64,000 nt of DNA from UBA4416 sp036676295 (GCA_036676295.1 JAKFDE010000016.1:372001-436000), one strand, 5' to 3'; positions 1 through 9,330 are shown, counted from the stretch's first letter. Program-made: numbers and translations. Notes: generated by a model not told the origin, from the sequence alone.

Positions 1-277
1 AATTAATCGTGTTTTAAAAACAGATATTGAACAATACATAGAAGTAGAAGATGTGTTAGATCCTTACCTTATTCAGCAAAGAACAAGTTCTGTTGGAGGT
101 TCACTTTACGGTAATTCATCAAACAATAAATATGCTGCATTTTTACGTCATGCCAACAGCAGCAGTCAAATTGAAAACATGTATTTCTGTGGCGGAAGTG
201 TTCATCCCGGAGGAGGAATCCCATTAGGTTTGTTAAGTGCTAAAATCGTGAGCGAAATGATCGCAGAAAAGAATTAA
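1..277 (+). CDS. Carotenoid (phytoene) desaturase family oxidoreductase, C-terminal fragment
   Basis: The reading frame is open from base 2 to the TAA at 275-277, so this is the last ~91 codons of a gene that starts left of the window; the GTG at 53 is internal. The C-terminus carries VHPGGGIPLGLLSAKIV, the FAD-binding end typical of CrtI/CrtN/CrtD-type carotenoid desaturases (FAD-dependent enzymes that introduce double bonds into phytoene or hydroxycarotenoids at the membrane). The preceding GNSSNNKYAAFLRH stretch fits the substrate-domain end of the same family. Which desaturation step it performs cannot be told from this piece. Yellow-orange carotenoids are common in Flavobacteriales, so the assignment suits the host. 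Confidence 0.8.
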   Translation, partial: INRVLKTDIEQYIEVEDVLDPYLIQQRTSSVGGSLYGNSSNNKYAAFLRHANSSSQIENMYFCGGSVHPGGGIPLGLLSAKIVSEMIAEKN

Positions 278-316
278 ACGTCTATTATCATCTCCAAAAC
301 AACAGTTTAATAAAAT

Positions 317-1099
317 TTATTTCGGAAATATTAGTAAAGGCACTTCAAGGTGAGTGATCAGATTTGCTGTTTCACTAGGGTTAACTAATTTATCTATATA
401 TGCTCGTTTTAAATGGAACATAACGAGAAGATCAGGCTTATAATGTTCGGCAAACTGCTCAATACCCTTTTTTATTTCATTATCATTTCCGGTTTCTTCA
501 ATCACATAATGAATGTTAGAATAATCATATTTTTTTCTAAGTTGATCTACAGTTTGTTCAATGTCTATGCTTTCTGTATCGTAAAGATCAGGATAAACCG
601 GCACTATGTGCAATACTTCAATTGTAGCATTAAATACTTTAGCAAACGTAATGACCTGCCTTACTTCATTATCTATATCTGTAAAATCAGAGGCGTATCC
701 TATTTTAGCGATCCCCTTACCTACATAGCTAACAGGAACAACAATAACCGGACAATTTAAATCATCGATGATCGAAGAGGTATTATTACCGAATATTTTT
801 TTTGCGATCGATCCTTCTTCACCACTTGTTCCCATGATCATAAAATCAATAAATCGATTTTTGATAATTTCTTTGATCATATCAGAGCTAAAAGATTCTT
901 CTGAATTTATGATTTCAATTTTAAATCTTTCGGAAAGTCGATTCGCCTGTTTGTTGAGTTTGATAAATTTCTCGTCGACGTTAGCACCGGCGTGCAATAA
1001 TAAAACCTCCTGCACCTCTTCTTTTGGCAAAGCGAGAGCATATTCAATAGCATTATCTGCAACAATTGAAAAGTCTGTTGGGATCAATATTCGTTTCAT
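317..1099 (-). CDS. Tandem universal stress protein (two Usp domains)
   Basis: 260 residues forming two consecutive Usp folds, roughly 1-125 and 131-260. The first opens with the classic beta-strand KRILIPTDFS and has a nucleotide-loop motif, GTSGEEGSIAKKIFGNN (residues 90-106), ending in the CPVIVVP strand. The usual ATP motif is G-x2-G-x9-G; here the last spacer is ten residues, so ATP binding is likely but slightly atypical. The second domain lacks the glycine motif (MFHLKRAYIDKL instead) and ends LEVPLLIFPK. This asymmetric tandem arrangement is common in Bacteroidota. Cytoplasmic; Usp proteins are induced by starvation or oxygen and redox stress. Transcribed alone, with a 255-base upstream gap containing an inverted repeat at 1115-1138. 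Confidence 0.9.
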   Translation of the reverse strand: MKRILIPTDFSIVADNAIEYALALPKEEVQEVLLLHAGANVDEKFIKLNKQANRLSERFKIEIINSEESFSSDMIKEIIKNRFIDFMIMGTSGEEGSIAKKIFGNNTSSIIDDLNCPVIVVPVSYVGKGIAKIGYASDFTDIDNEVRQVITFAKVFNATIEVLHIVPVYPDLYDTESIDIEQTVDQLRKKYDYSNIHYVIEETGNDNEIKKGIEQFAEHYKPDLLVMFHLKRAYIDKLVNPSETANLITHLEVPLLIFPK

Positions 1100-1114
1100 G
1101 ATTTCCTGTTTTTA

Positions 1115-1138
1115 ATGATTACTAATTTTATTAATCAT
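1115..1138. promoter_or_regulatory. Inverted repeat upstream of the universal stress gene
   Basis: ATGATTA (1115-1121) and TAATCAT (1132-1138) are perfect inverted 7-mers separated by 10 bases, 16 bases before the start codon of the minus-strand stress protein. This could be an operator or a short 5' UTR hairpin. No known regulator consensus is matched. The rest of the 1100-1354 gap holds no gene that I can see. Confidence 0.3.
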
Positions 1139-1354
1139 AAATGCATCTCAAGCATTTAATTCGGATTTAGAACATGAACTTTATAATTACAAATCTACGG
1201 AATATAACCGCCTGTTTTTTCTCAAAACAGCTTGAAAATCGCATTAACAAAATACACGATAATTGATATCACTGAGTACAACTCTTCTAAATCAATAAAG
1301 TAAACATAATCATGAGTTTATTAATTTAGTATCGGAACTATAGTTTAAACTAAA

Positions 1355-3382
1355 TCACAATTTCAATCCAATTATACAAACATCATCTACTTGTTCTAAA
1401 TCACCTCTCCACTCTTCAAACCTTTGGTTTAACTGAGTCTGTTGCTCATTCATTGATAATTGATGTATAGACAGCAAATGATTGTTAAGAGATTTTCCTT
1501 TGTACTTTTTGCCTTTTGGTCCTCCAAATTGATCAGCGAAACCATCTGTGTATAAATACAAGATATCTTCCTTATTATATTTGATCGTATATAAATTAAA
1601 TGATTCCATACGATCATCTTGTCCAACAGGCATACGGTCTTTTTGTAATTCAAAAATTTCATTTTCTGACACCAACACCGGCGCATTATTAGCAGCTGCA
1701 TACGAAATTTCTCTGGTAACGCTATTAATGCGTAATAGGATCCCATCAAAACCATCTTTCTGCCCTTCTCTACTAATGCTATTGATCAATCGTTCGCGTA
1801 CATAATTAAAAACAAGATTTGGCTCCGTAATATTTTTTTCATTAATGGCTTCCGTTAAAAAACCGATGTTCAATAAACTGATAAATGCTCCGGGAACACC
1901 ATGTCCTGTACTGTCGCAAACTGCTAAATAAAAATAATTGTCTTTTTTTACAGCCCAATAAAAATCACCACTCACAATATCTTTCGGTTTAAAAAATATA
2001 AAGTTGAATGGAATATAATGGCTGATAAAGTCTTTATGAGTCAATAAGGTATTTTGAATGCGTTTGGCATAATGAATGCTATCCGTGATCTCCTTTTGTT
2101 TTTCTTCAATGATATTTTTTTGATTTGAAATTTCAGTGTTTCTTATCTCCAACTCATTTGCTACTCTTCGTTTCAACCTAAAACGGTTAAACAGAACAAA
2201 AGATAAAAGCCCTAATAACAAACTTAAACCAATGATCGAGTAAATTACTATCTGACGTTTTTTATCTCTTTCGTTCAACAAAGAAATTTCTTTTTCTTTT
2301 TTTTCGGTTTCAAACTGAGTTTGTAATTGATCGAAAGACTTTTTAGTTTCTACATTATTAATACTATCATTCATTATAATAAATTCTGACAAATAATTCG
2401 TAGCACTTTTATAATCGCCCGATTTAATGTATAGATCAGCCATTTCTTTTAACAAGCCACATTCTGTTTTTGTATTTAATAATTTGCGAGCGATCACAAG
2501 TGCCATATTGTAATACCTTATCGCTTCATTATATTGTTTAAACTTTGCATAAACATTACCTAAAGCTTGATAAGAAGACGTTAAGAATTCCTGGTTATTA
2601 ATTGCTTTAGATATTTCGATCGCTTTGTTGGCATAATATAATGCCGAATCTTTTTTTTCGATTCGCGCTAATAATACTGCCATATTGCTATAGGAATACA
2701 CAAGACCATACTCGTCTCTTAATTTTTCTTTAATAGCCAAAGCCTTCCGATGGTATTCTAACTCTTTCTCATTCTGTTTAAGGGTAGCGTATACCTCGGC
2801 AATATTAGTTAACAGGTAAGAAACAAACATTGAATCTCTTTGTCCTTCAAAATACTTTAGAGATTGGCTGTAATAACTTAATGACAGATCATACGACTTC
2901 ATACTGGAATATACATTTCCAATACCCATTAAACAAGAAGCTTCTTGTTTGAAGCTTTTGTTCTGTTTGAATAGATCAGCGGCTTTTACGTAATAATTAA
3001 GTGCTTCTTTATTCTTAAACAATAAACACAAACTATTAGCTTTTGATTTATAAACGCTGGCCAACACTAACTGGTCAGGTTGAATGTTCAATATTTCAAT
3101 AGCTTTATCAAAACATATTAAAGCAGAATCCAAATTGCCTAAATAATCACAGGAAACACCTAACATCTCATAAGCTTTAGCAGTAGCAACGGGTCTTTTT
3201 TCTTTTTGAGATTGAACAACCGCTTGTTGGGAATATCGGTAAGCTAATGAAGGATCTGTTTGGTAAACAAGCTCTGCTCTTCGTATCAAACTGTCTGAAG
3301 ATAATGAGACACTGCTATTGGCATGCATAACACAAACCAATAACAAAAAACAAATTATGAGGAAATGTTTAGTCTTACGCAT
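1355..3382 (-). CDS. TPR-repeat membrane sensor with SpoIIE-type PP2C phosphatase domain
   Basis: 675 residues. A signal peptide (KHFLIICFLLLVCVMHANS) is followed by about six to seven tetratricopeptide repeats in the periplasm (about 30-340; recurring YxxALxYYxxALxI patterns). Then come a transmembrane helix at about 379-400 (IIGLSLLLGLLSFVLF), a charged coiled coil, and a cytoplasmic SpoIIE/PP2C serine phosphatase domain from about 450 to the end. The metal-binding acidic motifs are visible: SGDFYWAV, CDSTGHGVPGAF, and DILYLYTDGFADQFGG. The architecture is typical of Bacteroidota two-in-one sensors that dephosphorylate anti-anti-sigma-factor or other phosphoserine targets when periplasmic TPRs are engaged. 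No partner switch protein (STAS or RsbW-like) is encoded nearby, so the target is unknown. Monocistronic. Confidence 0.88.
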   Translation of the reverse strand: MRKTKHFLIICFLLLVCVMHANSSVSLSSDSLIRRAELVYQTDPSLAYRYSQQAVVQSQKEKRPVATAKAYEMLGVSCDYLGNLDSALICFDKAIEILNIQPDQLVLASVYKSKANSLCLLFKNKEALNYYVKAADLFKQNKSFKQEASCLMGIGNVYSSMKSYDLSLSYYSQSLKYFEGQRDSMFVSYLLTNIAEVYATLKQNEKELEYHRKALAIKEKLRDEYGLVYSYSNMAVLLARIEKKDSALYYANKAIEISKAINNQEFLTSSYQALGNVYAKFKQYNEAIRYYNMALVIARKLLNTKTECGLLKEMADLYIKSGDYKSATNYLSEFIIMNDSINNVETKKSFDQLQTQFETEKKEKEISLLNERDKKRQIVIYSIIGLSLLLGLLSFVLFNRFRLKRRVANELEIRNTEISNQKNIIEEKQKEITDSIHYAKRIQNTLLTHKDFISHYIPFNFIFFKPKDIVSGDFYWAVKKDNYFYLAVCDSTGHGVPGAFISLLNIGFLTEAINEKNITEPNLVFNYVRERLINSISREGQKDGFDGILLRINSVTREISYAAANNAPVLVSENEIFELQKDRMPVGQDDRMESFNLYTIKYNKEDILYLYTDGFADQFGGPKGKKYKGKSLNNHLLSIHQLSMNEQQTQLNQRFEEWRGDLEQVDDVCIIGLKL

Positions 3383-3457
3383 TTTTGTATGATGAATATA
3401 CTAAATTTTAATGATTAAACTATTTTCTGATAATTATCTTATTTAAGTCAAATACGG

Positions 3458-3495
3458 ATATGATAAAAGTCAAAGATTAATTATCTTTATCATAT
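3458..3495. promoter_or_regulatory. Nested palindrome before the ABC efflux operon (candidate operator)
   Basis: Two concentric inverted repeats lie just before the adaptor start codon at 3507. The outer pair is ATATGATAAA (3458-3467) with TTTATCATAT (3486-3495). The inner pair is AAAGAT-N5-ATCTTT (3472-3488). They abut TAACTTTA (3495-3502), a 7/8 match to the Bacteroidota -7 element TAnnTTTG, so a bound repressor would cover the promoter. Efflux operons are often repressor-controlled, but no regulator gene is adjacent. Operator function is inferred. Confidence 0.4.
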
Positions 3496-3506
3496 AACTT
3501 TACAAA

Positions 3507-4586
3507 ATGAGACTCATATTTACCGTTTGCATTTTAATCAGCCTGTTTTCTTGCAAAAAAGAAAAAGAATCAATACAGGTAACCAGCAATGATATTACCG
3601 AATCTGTGTACGCTTCCGGCAAAATAAAAGCCATTGATCAATACTATGTGTATTCAACAGTTAATGGTGTTTTACAAAATATCCTTGTTAATGCAGGAGA
3701 TAATATTGCAAAAGACCAAACCTTTATAGAGATAGATAACCTCACATCCGAATTAAATACAGAAAATGCGCGTATTGCCTTAGACCTTAGCGCCGAAAAC
3801 AACCGAAAAGGTTCTGATAAATTAGAAGAAATAGAATTAAATGTCAATCTGGCTCTCGAAAAGCTGCAATTGGATTCATCGTTATACTTTCGCCAAAAAC
3901 AATTATGGTCGCAAAACATAGGTACTCAGCTAGACTTTGAGCAAAAGCAATTAGCTTATAATAATTCTCAGGTAAATTATCAAACTGCAAAAAAAAGATT
4001 ATCTCAACTTAAAACTCAATTACAAAATGAACTTAAACGCGCTAATGTTAACTACGACATCAATAAAAAATTATTCAGTGATTATTTCATCAAAAGTAAC
4101 ATCAACGGAAAAGTGTATGAGATTTTAAAAGAACGAGGTGAATTAGTTACCCCACAAACTCCATTAGCGGTTATTGGTAAAGCAGATACCTTTTTATTAG
4201 AGTTAGCCGTAGATGAAAATGACATCATTAAAATCAATGTAGGACAAAAAGCTTTAATTACCATGGATAGCTATAAAGGCCTGGTTTTAGATGCTGTCGT
4301 AGATAAGATCTATCCCATCATGAACGAGCGTACCAGAACTTTTATTATAGAAGCCCATTTTATCGATCCTCCAAAAAAATTATTTCCAAATTTATCGGTA
4401 GAAGCTAACATTGTGATTCAAACCAAAAAAAATATCATTACGATACCAAACAATTACATCATTGATGGAAAATATGTTTTGGTTGATAAGGACGAAAAAC
4501 GAGAAATTAAGTTGGGATTAAAAGATTATCAAAAAACAGAAGTACTCGAAGGGTTAAAAGAGAACGAAACAATTTATAAGCCTTAA
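3507..4586 (+). CDS. HlyD/RND-type periplasmic adaptor lipoprotein of an ABC exporter
   Basis: 359 residues. A short lipoprotein signal ends in LFSC (Cys16). The body follows the membrane-fusion-protein plan. A biotinyl-lipoyl half (GVLQNILVNAGDNIAKDQ) precedes a long alpha-helical hairpin (about 85-180, rich in Asn, Leu, Lys and Gln). The second lipoyl half follows (GKVYEILKERGELVTPQTPLAVIG), then beta-barrel and membrane-proximal domains. It links an inner-membrane permease to an outer-membrane exit duct. It is followed after 4 bases by the permease and then the ATPase, giving the DevB-DevC-DevA / MacA-MacB order. No TolC-like outer-membrane gene lies in the window. The substrate (peptide, lipid or antibiotic) is not deducible. 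Confidence 0.88.
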   Translation: MRLIFTVCILISLFSCKKEKESIQVTSNDITESVYASGKIKAIDQYYVYSTVNGVLQNILVNAGDNIAKDQTFIEIDNLTSELNTENARIALDLSAENNRKGSDKLEEIELNVNLALEKLQLDSSLYFRQKQLWSQNIGTQLDFEQKQLAYNNSQVNYQTAKKRLSQLKTQLQNELKRANVNYDINKKLFSDYFIKSNINGKVYEILKERGELVTPQTPLAVIGKADTFLLELAVDENDIIKINVGQKALITMDSYKGLVLDAVVDKIYPIMNERTRTFIIEAHFIDPPKKLFPNLSVEANIVIQTKKNIITIPNNYIIDGKYVLVDKDEKREIKLGLKDYQKTEVLEGLKENETIYKP

Positions 4587-4590
4587 TTCA

Positions 4591-5850
4591 TTGAATCTAA
4601 AACTCATCATAAACATTGCTTTTAACTTGATCCGTGCAAGATTAAAACAATCCATTGTAGCAGCTGTGGGTGTTACCTTTGGCATTGCCATGTTCATCAC
4701 CTTGGTAAGCTTTATGAATGGCTTAAATAATTTGTTAGATGGATTGATGTTAAATCGTACACCACATGTTAGACTTTACAACGAAATAAAACCAACCGAA
4801 CAACAACCCATTACGTTATCTAAAGATCATAAAGGAAATACAAATTTTATACAATCTATAAAACCAAAAGACAGAGGGCGAGAAATCTATAATAGCCAAT
4901 CTATTATTAATGAATTAAAACATGACAAACGCGTAATTGATGTTGCTCCCAAGGTTACAGCTCCTGTTTTTTTCAATACAGGAACTATTGAGATCACCGG
5001 TGTAGTAAACGGCATTGATGTTCCGGCTGAAGAACATTTATTTAAAGTGAGTGATTATATTATTGAAGGGAATGTCTTTGATCTAAACAATGAGAACAAC
5101 ACCATCATTATAGGAAAAGGACTTTCTGAAAAAATGATGGTAAAAATTGGTGATGTCATAAAGATTACCACTCTAAAAGGTGGCTTAGTGAGTTTAAAAA
5201 TTGTAGGCATTAGTCAGATAGGTATTGCAGAGATAGATAACACCGTGAGCTTTACATCTTTAAGAACTGCACAAATGTTGTTAGGCGAATCGGCCGGATA
5301 CATAACAGACATACAAGTAAAATTAACGGATGTTGCAATGGCTCCTGAAGCAGCAAAAGAATACCAATCCAAATTTAAGATCGATGCCATTGACGCGCAA
5401 ACTGCTAACTCACAATTTGAAACAGGAAGTAAGATCCGTTCCATCATATCCTACGCAGTAGGTATTACGTTATTAATAGTTGCCGGGTTTGGCATATACA
5501 ATATATTAAATATGATGATCTATGAAAAGATGGATTCTATTGCCATTTTAAAGGCTACAGGATTTTCCGGCAACGATGTCAAATGGATCTTCATCTCCTT
5601 ATCATTAATTATTGGCATAACAGGCGGACTCTTTGGTTTATTGTTTGGCTTTACATTAACTAATATTATTGATGCAATTCCTTTTGAAACATCTTCTTTA
5701 CCAACCATTAAAACCTATCCGATAGATTATAAAATCACATACTACTTTATTGGAATAACATTTGCGGTTTTTACTACGGCTATTGCGGGATTATTCCCTG
5801 CCTTAAAGGCCGGAAAAATTGACCCTGTAGAAATCATCAGAGGAAAATAA
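4591..5850 (+). CDS. FtsX/MacB-type ABC transporter permease
   Basis: 419 residues, beginning at a TTG codon (LNLKLIINIAF) because no ATG occurs before the first membrane helix. Topology is that of LolC/MacB/DevC permeases: helix 1 at about 18-42 (AAVGVTFGIAMFITLVSF), a large periplasmic domain (about 50-275), then three helices near 285-310, 335-365 and 385-408. It ends in AGLFPALKAGKIDPVEIIRGK, the conserved C-terminal tail of this family. It pairs with the ATPase starting 2 bases after its stop and the adaptor 4 bases before it. Such permeases act by mechanotransmission, pushing periplasmic substrate through the adaptor rather than transporting across the inner membrane. Confidence 0.9.
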   Translation: MNLKLIINIAFNLIRARLKQSIVAAVGVTFGIAMFITLVSFMNGLNNLLDGLMLNRTPHVRLYNEIKPTEQQPITLSKDHKGNTNFIQSIKPKDRGREIYNSQSIINELKHDKRVIDVAPKVTAPVFFNTGTIEITGVVNGIDVPAEEHLFKVSDYIIEGNVFDLNNENNTIIIGKGLSEKMMVKIGDVIKITTLKGGLVSLKIVGISQIGIAEIDNTVSFTSLRTAQMLLGESAGYITDIQVKLTDVAMAPEAAKEYQSKFKIDAIDAQTANSQFETGSKIRSIISYAVGITLLIVAGFGIYNILNMMIYEKMDSIAILKATGFSGNDVKWIFISLSLIIGITGGLFGLLFGFTLTNIIDAIPFETSSLPTIKTYPIDYKITYYFIGITFAVFTTAIAGLFPALKAGKIDPVEIIRGK

Positions 5851-5851
5851 T

Positions 5852-6544
5852 ATGTCGCACAAAGTACTGGAAACAAAAAATATTAATAAATACTTTTATG
5901 ATCCTGTAAAATTCAGGGTGTTATCGGATATTAATTTATCTATCAATGAAGGTGAATTTGTTTCTGTTGTAGGAAAATCCGGTTGCGGAAAATCCACGTT
6001 ATTATACATTCTGTCTACCATGGACACAGATTACGAAGGCGATTTATACATCAATGGAGAAAAACTATCACTGAAAAAAGATAAGGATCTTGCCAAAATA
6101 AGAAACGAGTATATTGGCTTTGTATTTCAATTCCATTATTTATTATCCGAATACAATGTTCTTAGAAATGTGATGCTGCCAGGCATTAAATTGGCAAAAT
6201 ATTCCATGCAAGAAATTGAACATCATGCCATGGAACATTTACGAACCCTCGACATGACAGATCAAGCTTTAAAAATGCCGAATCAATTAAGTGGCGGCCA
6301 AAAACAACGGGTTGCTATTGCCCGAGCCCTCATTAACAATCCCATTATCATCATGGGTGATGAACCAACCGGCAACTTAGATAAAAAAAATAGTGATATG
6401 GTTTTTGATATTTTTGATAACCTTGTGAAACAAAGAAATCAAGCATTATTAATTGTAACACACGATCCTGAATTTGCAGAAAAAACGCATCGTACGATTG
6501 AGATGGCAGATGGAAAGATCATTAATCATTCGTCAATTGCTTAA
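5852..6544 (+). CDS. ABC transporter ATP-binding protein (LolD/MacB-type)
   Basis: 230 residues with every nucleotide-binding motif intact: Walker A GKSGCGKST (41-49), Q-loop FVFQFHYLL (about 92), signature LSGGQKQR (about 146), Walker B IIIMGDEPTG (about 170) and switch histidine THDPE (about 203). The FQFHYLL segment after the Q-loop is characteristic of the LolD/MacB/DevA subgroup that partners FtsX-like permeases. Last gene of the three-gene efflux operon. Its final 23 bases overlap the 3' end of the convergent nnr gene. Confidence 0.93.
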   Translation: MSHKVLETKNINKYFYDPVKFRVLSDINLSINEGEFVSVVGKSGCGKSTLLYILSTMDTDYEGDLYINGEKLSLKKDKDLAKIRNEYIGFVFQFHYLLSEYNVLRNVMLPGIKLAKYSMQEIEHHAMEHLRTLDMTDQALKMPNQLSGGQKQRVAIARALINNPIIIMGDEPTGNLDKKNSDMVFDIFDNLVKQRNQALLIVTHDPEFAEKTHRTIEMADGKIINHSSIA

Positions 6545-8045
6545 AAGCAGTTGGTAAATTCTCAATTACATCTGTTGGGATCATTGCTACTTCTCCCTGT
6601 TCTTCTTTAGTAATATCTCCTGCTAAGCCATGCACATAAACGCCGATCACGCTAGCCTCAAAAGAAGTGTAACCCTGAGCCAATAAACCTGTAATTAATC
6701 CCGTTAATACATCTCCACTTCCTCCTTTTGCTAAACCTGAATTTCCGGTACTATTGAAATAACTATTCCCATCAGGTGTTGTGATACAGGTATGCGCTCC
6801 TTTTAAAACAACAAACACTTTATTCTGTTTCGAAAATTCTATTTGTAGTTCGTGTCTATCAAAATCGTTAGTCACCGGTTTCGTTAACCGTTCGAACTCT
6901 TTGGGGTGTGGGGTTAAAATTGAATTTTCAGGAATCAAAGCCAGCCACTCTTTATTTAAGCTAATGGCATTTAATGCGTCGGCATCAATCACCAACGGCT
7001 TTTTAAACGATCCTAAAATTACTTTTACGCTTTGTTGTGTCTTCTGTTCTGTTCCTATACCCGGACCTATACCTATAACAGAATAATTAGCAACATCCAA
7101 TTCGTCGAATTCAATATGATCATTCCCTTTTACTAAAGCCATAGCCTCAGGAACAGATGTTTGCATGATATCATAACCACATTGTGGAATACACACTGTT
7201 AGTAAACCTGCCCCACTTCGTAATAGAGCATGCGCACTCATAATAGCTGCACCCATTTTACCCATACTGCCAACTACTAATAAACTATGGCCAAATGAAC
7301 CTTTGTGTGAAAATTTTGAACGAGGTTTAATGAGTTGTTTAATTACCTGTTCGGTAACATAAAATACCTGACAACTATCATATACAGACTTTGGCCATCT
7401 CAGATCAATATCTAATACATGACCTTTGCCTACATAACTATTATTTTCGGCAAACATGAAAGCCAATTTCGGATTTTGAAATGTTAAAGTATGTTGCGCC
7501 TTGATAATGTATAAGCTCGTGCCCGAATGTTTATCAGCAAATAACCCGGAAGGAACATCTATTGCAACAACTGTTGCTTTACTTTTATTGATGTGCTGCA
7601 CGCATTCGGCCGCTAAACCTGATAATGGCTTTGACAATCCAATTCCAAACAAGGCATCAATTACAATATCAGAGGCACGAAAATGAGGTAATTGCTTTAC
7701 ATCATTTACTTCCATGATGAATTTTGAAAACGAACCTTCCAAACGTTTTTTATTGATCAAAAAATCTTTTGAATAGTTACCGGAATAATTAATGATAAAG
7801 ACTTCCGCTTTGTAACCCAGTTCTAATAACTGGCGGGCAATTGCTAAACCATCGCCCCCGTTATTTCCTAAACCGCAACATACTTTAAAAATGTGTTTAA
7901 GATCATACTGTTTTATGATCCACTGTGTACATTTCAAAGCCGCGCGTTCCATCAATTCAATGGATGAGATTGGTTCGGATTGAATCGTAAAAGCATCAAT
8001 GGCTTTGATCTCTTGTGCTGAAAATATAGGAAGGCCTTGTTGCAT
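6522..8045 (-). CDS. nnr: Bifunctional NAD(P)H-hydrate epimerase / ADP-dependent dehydratase
   Basis: 507 residues, the usual length of fused bacterial Nnr. The N-terminal YjeF epimerase domain (about 1-215) contains the NNGGDGLAIARQL motif and IDALFGIGLSKPL. The C-terminal carbohydrate-kinase-like dehydratase domain (about 225-500) has VVGSMGKMGAAIMSAHALL, GIGPGIGTE, LTPHPKEFERL and the ADP-binding GNSGLAKGGSGDVLTGLI. Together they repair NADHX and NADPHX, damaged nicotinamide cofactors produced by heat or by GAPDH side reaction. Cytoplasmic housekeeping enzyme. It is convergent with the ABC operon, sharing 23 coding bases with its ATPase gene. Confidence 0.95.
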   Translation of the reverse strand: MQQGLPIFSAQEIKAIDAFTIQSEPISSIELMERAALKCTQWIIKQYDLKHIFKVCCGLGNNGGDGLAIARQLLELGYKAEVFIINYSGNYSKDFLINKKRLEGSFSKFIMEVNDVKQLPHFRASDIVIDALFGIGLSKPLSGLAAECVQHINKSKATVVAIDVPSGLFADKHSGTSLYIIKAQHTLTFQNPKLAFMFAENNSYVGKGHVLDIDLRWPKSVYDSCQVFYVTEQVIKQLIKPRSKFSHKGSFGHSLLVVGSMGKMGAAIMSAHALLRSGAGLLTVCIPQCGYDIMQTSVPEAMALVKGNDHIEFDELDVANYSVIGIGPGIGTEQKTQQSVKVILGSFKKPLVIDADALNAISLNKEWLALIPENSILTPHPKEFERLTKPVTNDFDRHELQIEFSKQNKVFVVLKGAHTCITTPDGNSYFNSTGNSGLAKGGSGDVLTGLITGLLAQGYTSFEASVIGVYVHGLAGDITKEEQGEVAMIPTDVIENLPTAFKQLTND

Positions 8046-8096
8046 AGTTAAAATTAAAAAAATTAATCAACACAAGATATGACATTCATTAGGTCA

Positions 8097-9305
8097 TTAT
8101 TGTTTTTTCGGAGGATCTATTTTGTAAAATCCAAAACTAGATGCTAGTAAAATAAAACCCAATACAATGAAAGCTACTTTAAAATTAGTAGCATCTACTA
8201 ATGCCGAACACAAAAAAGGCCCCAAGGTATTTGCCAAGCCCCATGAAATCGTATACAAAGCTGCATACTGCCCTCTGTTTTGGTTATTAGATCTCTGAGT
8301 CCAAAAGGTATTCATAAAAGGCATCGCCATAATTTCTCCAATGGTTATAAATAAGATCATCATTAAAGAAATAAACTTGGCATTACCCGGAATTAATAAA
8401 GAAAAGAAAGCCATTGCACATAATACTAAACCAATGATGATGTACTGTGTATTCTTATTCTTTTTCTCAAGAGTATAAATTAATACCATTTCTATAGCCA
8501 CAATGATAATTCCATTAATGGCCATGATCAACCCTATATACCTTTCATTTAACAAAAGATCATCCCTGAAATATTTTGGTATGGTTGTAAATAACTGCAC
8601 AAAACAACAAGCAAACAGTGTCGTTAAAACCAAAAACCACAAATAGGTTTTGTCTTTGTATGCCGACATATTCTCCGGAACCTCTTCTGTTTTTACTTCC
8701 TCTTTTTTTAATTGAATGATCGGTTTTAAAAAGTAGAATAAAAGAATAGCAGCTAATACATTGGTAATACCGTCAACCCAAAACAGTAATTCATAATCGA
8801 ACGCTGCAATTAAACCGCCAATAGAAGCGCCTACCGCCCACCCTAAATTAATAGCTAATCGGTTTAAGGAATAAGAACGCGTTCTGTTTTCTGTAGTACT
8901 ATAAAAAGCAATGGCCGATGAGTTAGCCGGACGAAAAGCTTCGTTTACCATACTTAGTAAAAAGGTGAATACACAGATCAAAGGGTAGGATTTAACCTGA
9001 CCAAGAATAATAAACATAAGACCTCCACCAAGTAGTGTGAATAATTGCACTTTATAAAATCCGATCTTATCAGAAAACTTGCCGCCAAAATAAGCGCCAA
9101 CAATAGAACCCAAACCAAACAGTGCCATCACAAAACCAGCTTCACTTAAGCTTCGATGCAAATCTTTTCCTGTTAAATATAAGGTCATAAATGGCAACAC
9201 CATGGTGCCACTACGATTAATGAGCATAATTACCGACAGCAACCAGGCTTCTCTGGAAAGTCCGGTAAAAGAAGTTTTATATAAATTAACCGTTTTGGTA
9301 ATCAT
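8097..9305 (-). CDS. MFS transporter, 12 transmembrane helices
   Basis: 402 residues with about twelve hydrophobic helices and the MFS signature between helices 2 and 3 (GAYFGGKFSDKIGFYKVQL). A charged cytoplasmic loop (about 198-215, QLKKEEVKTEEVPENMSAYK) separates the two six-helix halves. The pattern resembles the MdtH/YfcJ-like drug or metabolite efflux group common in Bacteroidota; the substrate is unknown. The -7 element TAGCTTTG lies 18 bases upstream of the start. It is the only gene in its transcription unit and is divergent from the LD-carboxypeptidase. Confidence 0.85.
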   Translation of the reverse strand: MITKTVNLYKTSFTGLSREAWLLSVIMLINRSGTMVLPFMTLYLTGKDLHRSLSEAGFVMALFGLGSIVGAYFGGKFSDKIGFYKVQLFTLLGGGLMFIILGQVKSYPLICVFTFLLSMVNEAFRPANSSAIAFYSTTENRTRSYSLNRLAINLGWAVGASIGGLIAAFDYELLFWVDGITNVLAAILLFYFLKPIIQLKKEEVKTEEVPENMSAYKDKTYLWFLVLTTLFACCFVQLFTTIPKYFRDDLLLNERYIGLIMAINGIIIVAIEMVLIYTLEKKNKNTQYIIIGLVLCAMAFFSLLIPGNAKFISLMMILFITIGEIMAMPFMNTFWTQRSNNQNRGQYAALYTISWGLANTLGPFLCSALVDATNFKVAFIVLGFILLASSFGFYKIDPPKKQ

Positions 9306-9322
9306 TGTTCTAAATAATCGAT

Positions 9323-9330
9323 CAAAGCTA
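9323..9330 (-). promoter_or_regulatory. -7 promoter element of the MFS transporter gene
   Basis: TAGCTTTG on the minus strand matches the Bacteroidota -7 consensus TAnnTTTG exactly and predicts a transcript start about 10 bases before the ATG. The -33 region has TTC rather than TTG at the expected distance, so only the -7 half is convincing. Confidence 0.45.

Noticed and set aside
413..1115. Two long plus-strand frames (115 codons each) opposite the universal stress gene
   Set aside because: They are antisense to a well-supported gene, have no domain or promoter support, and their Ile/Phe/Ser/Asn-rich composition is what the reverse of a coding strand gives in AT-rich DNA.
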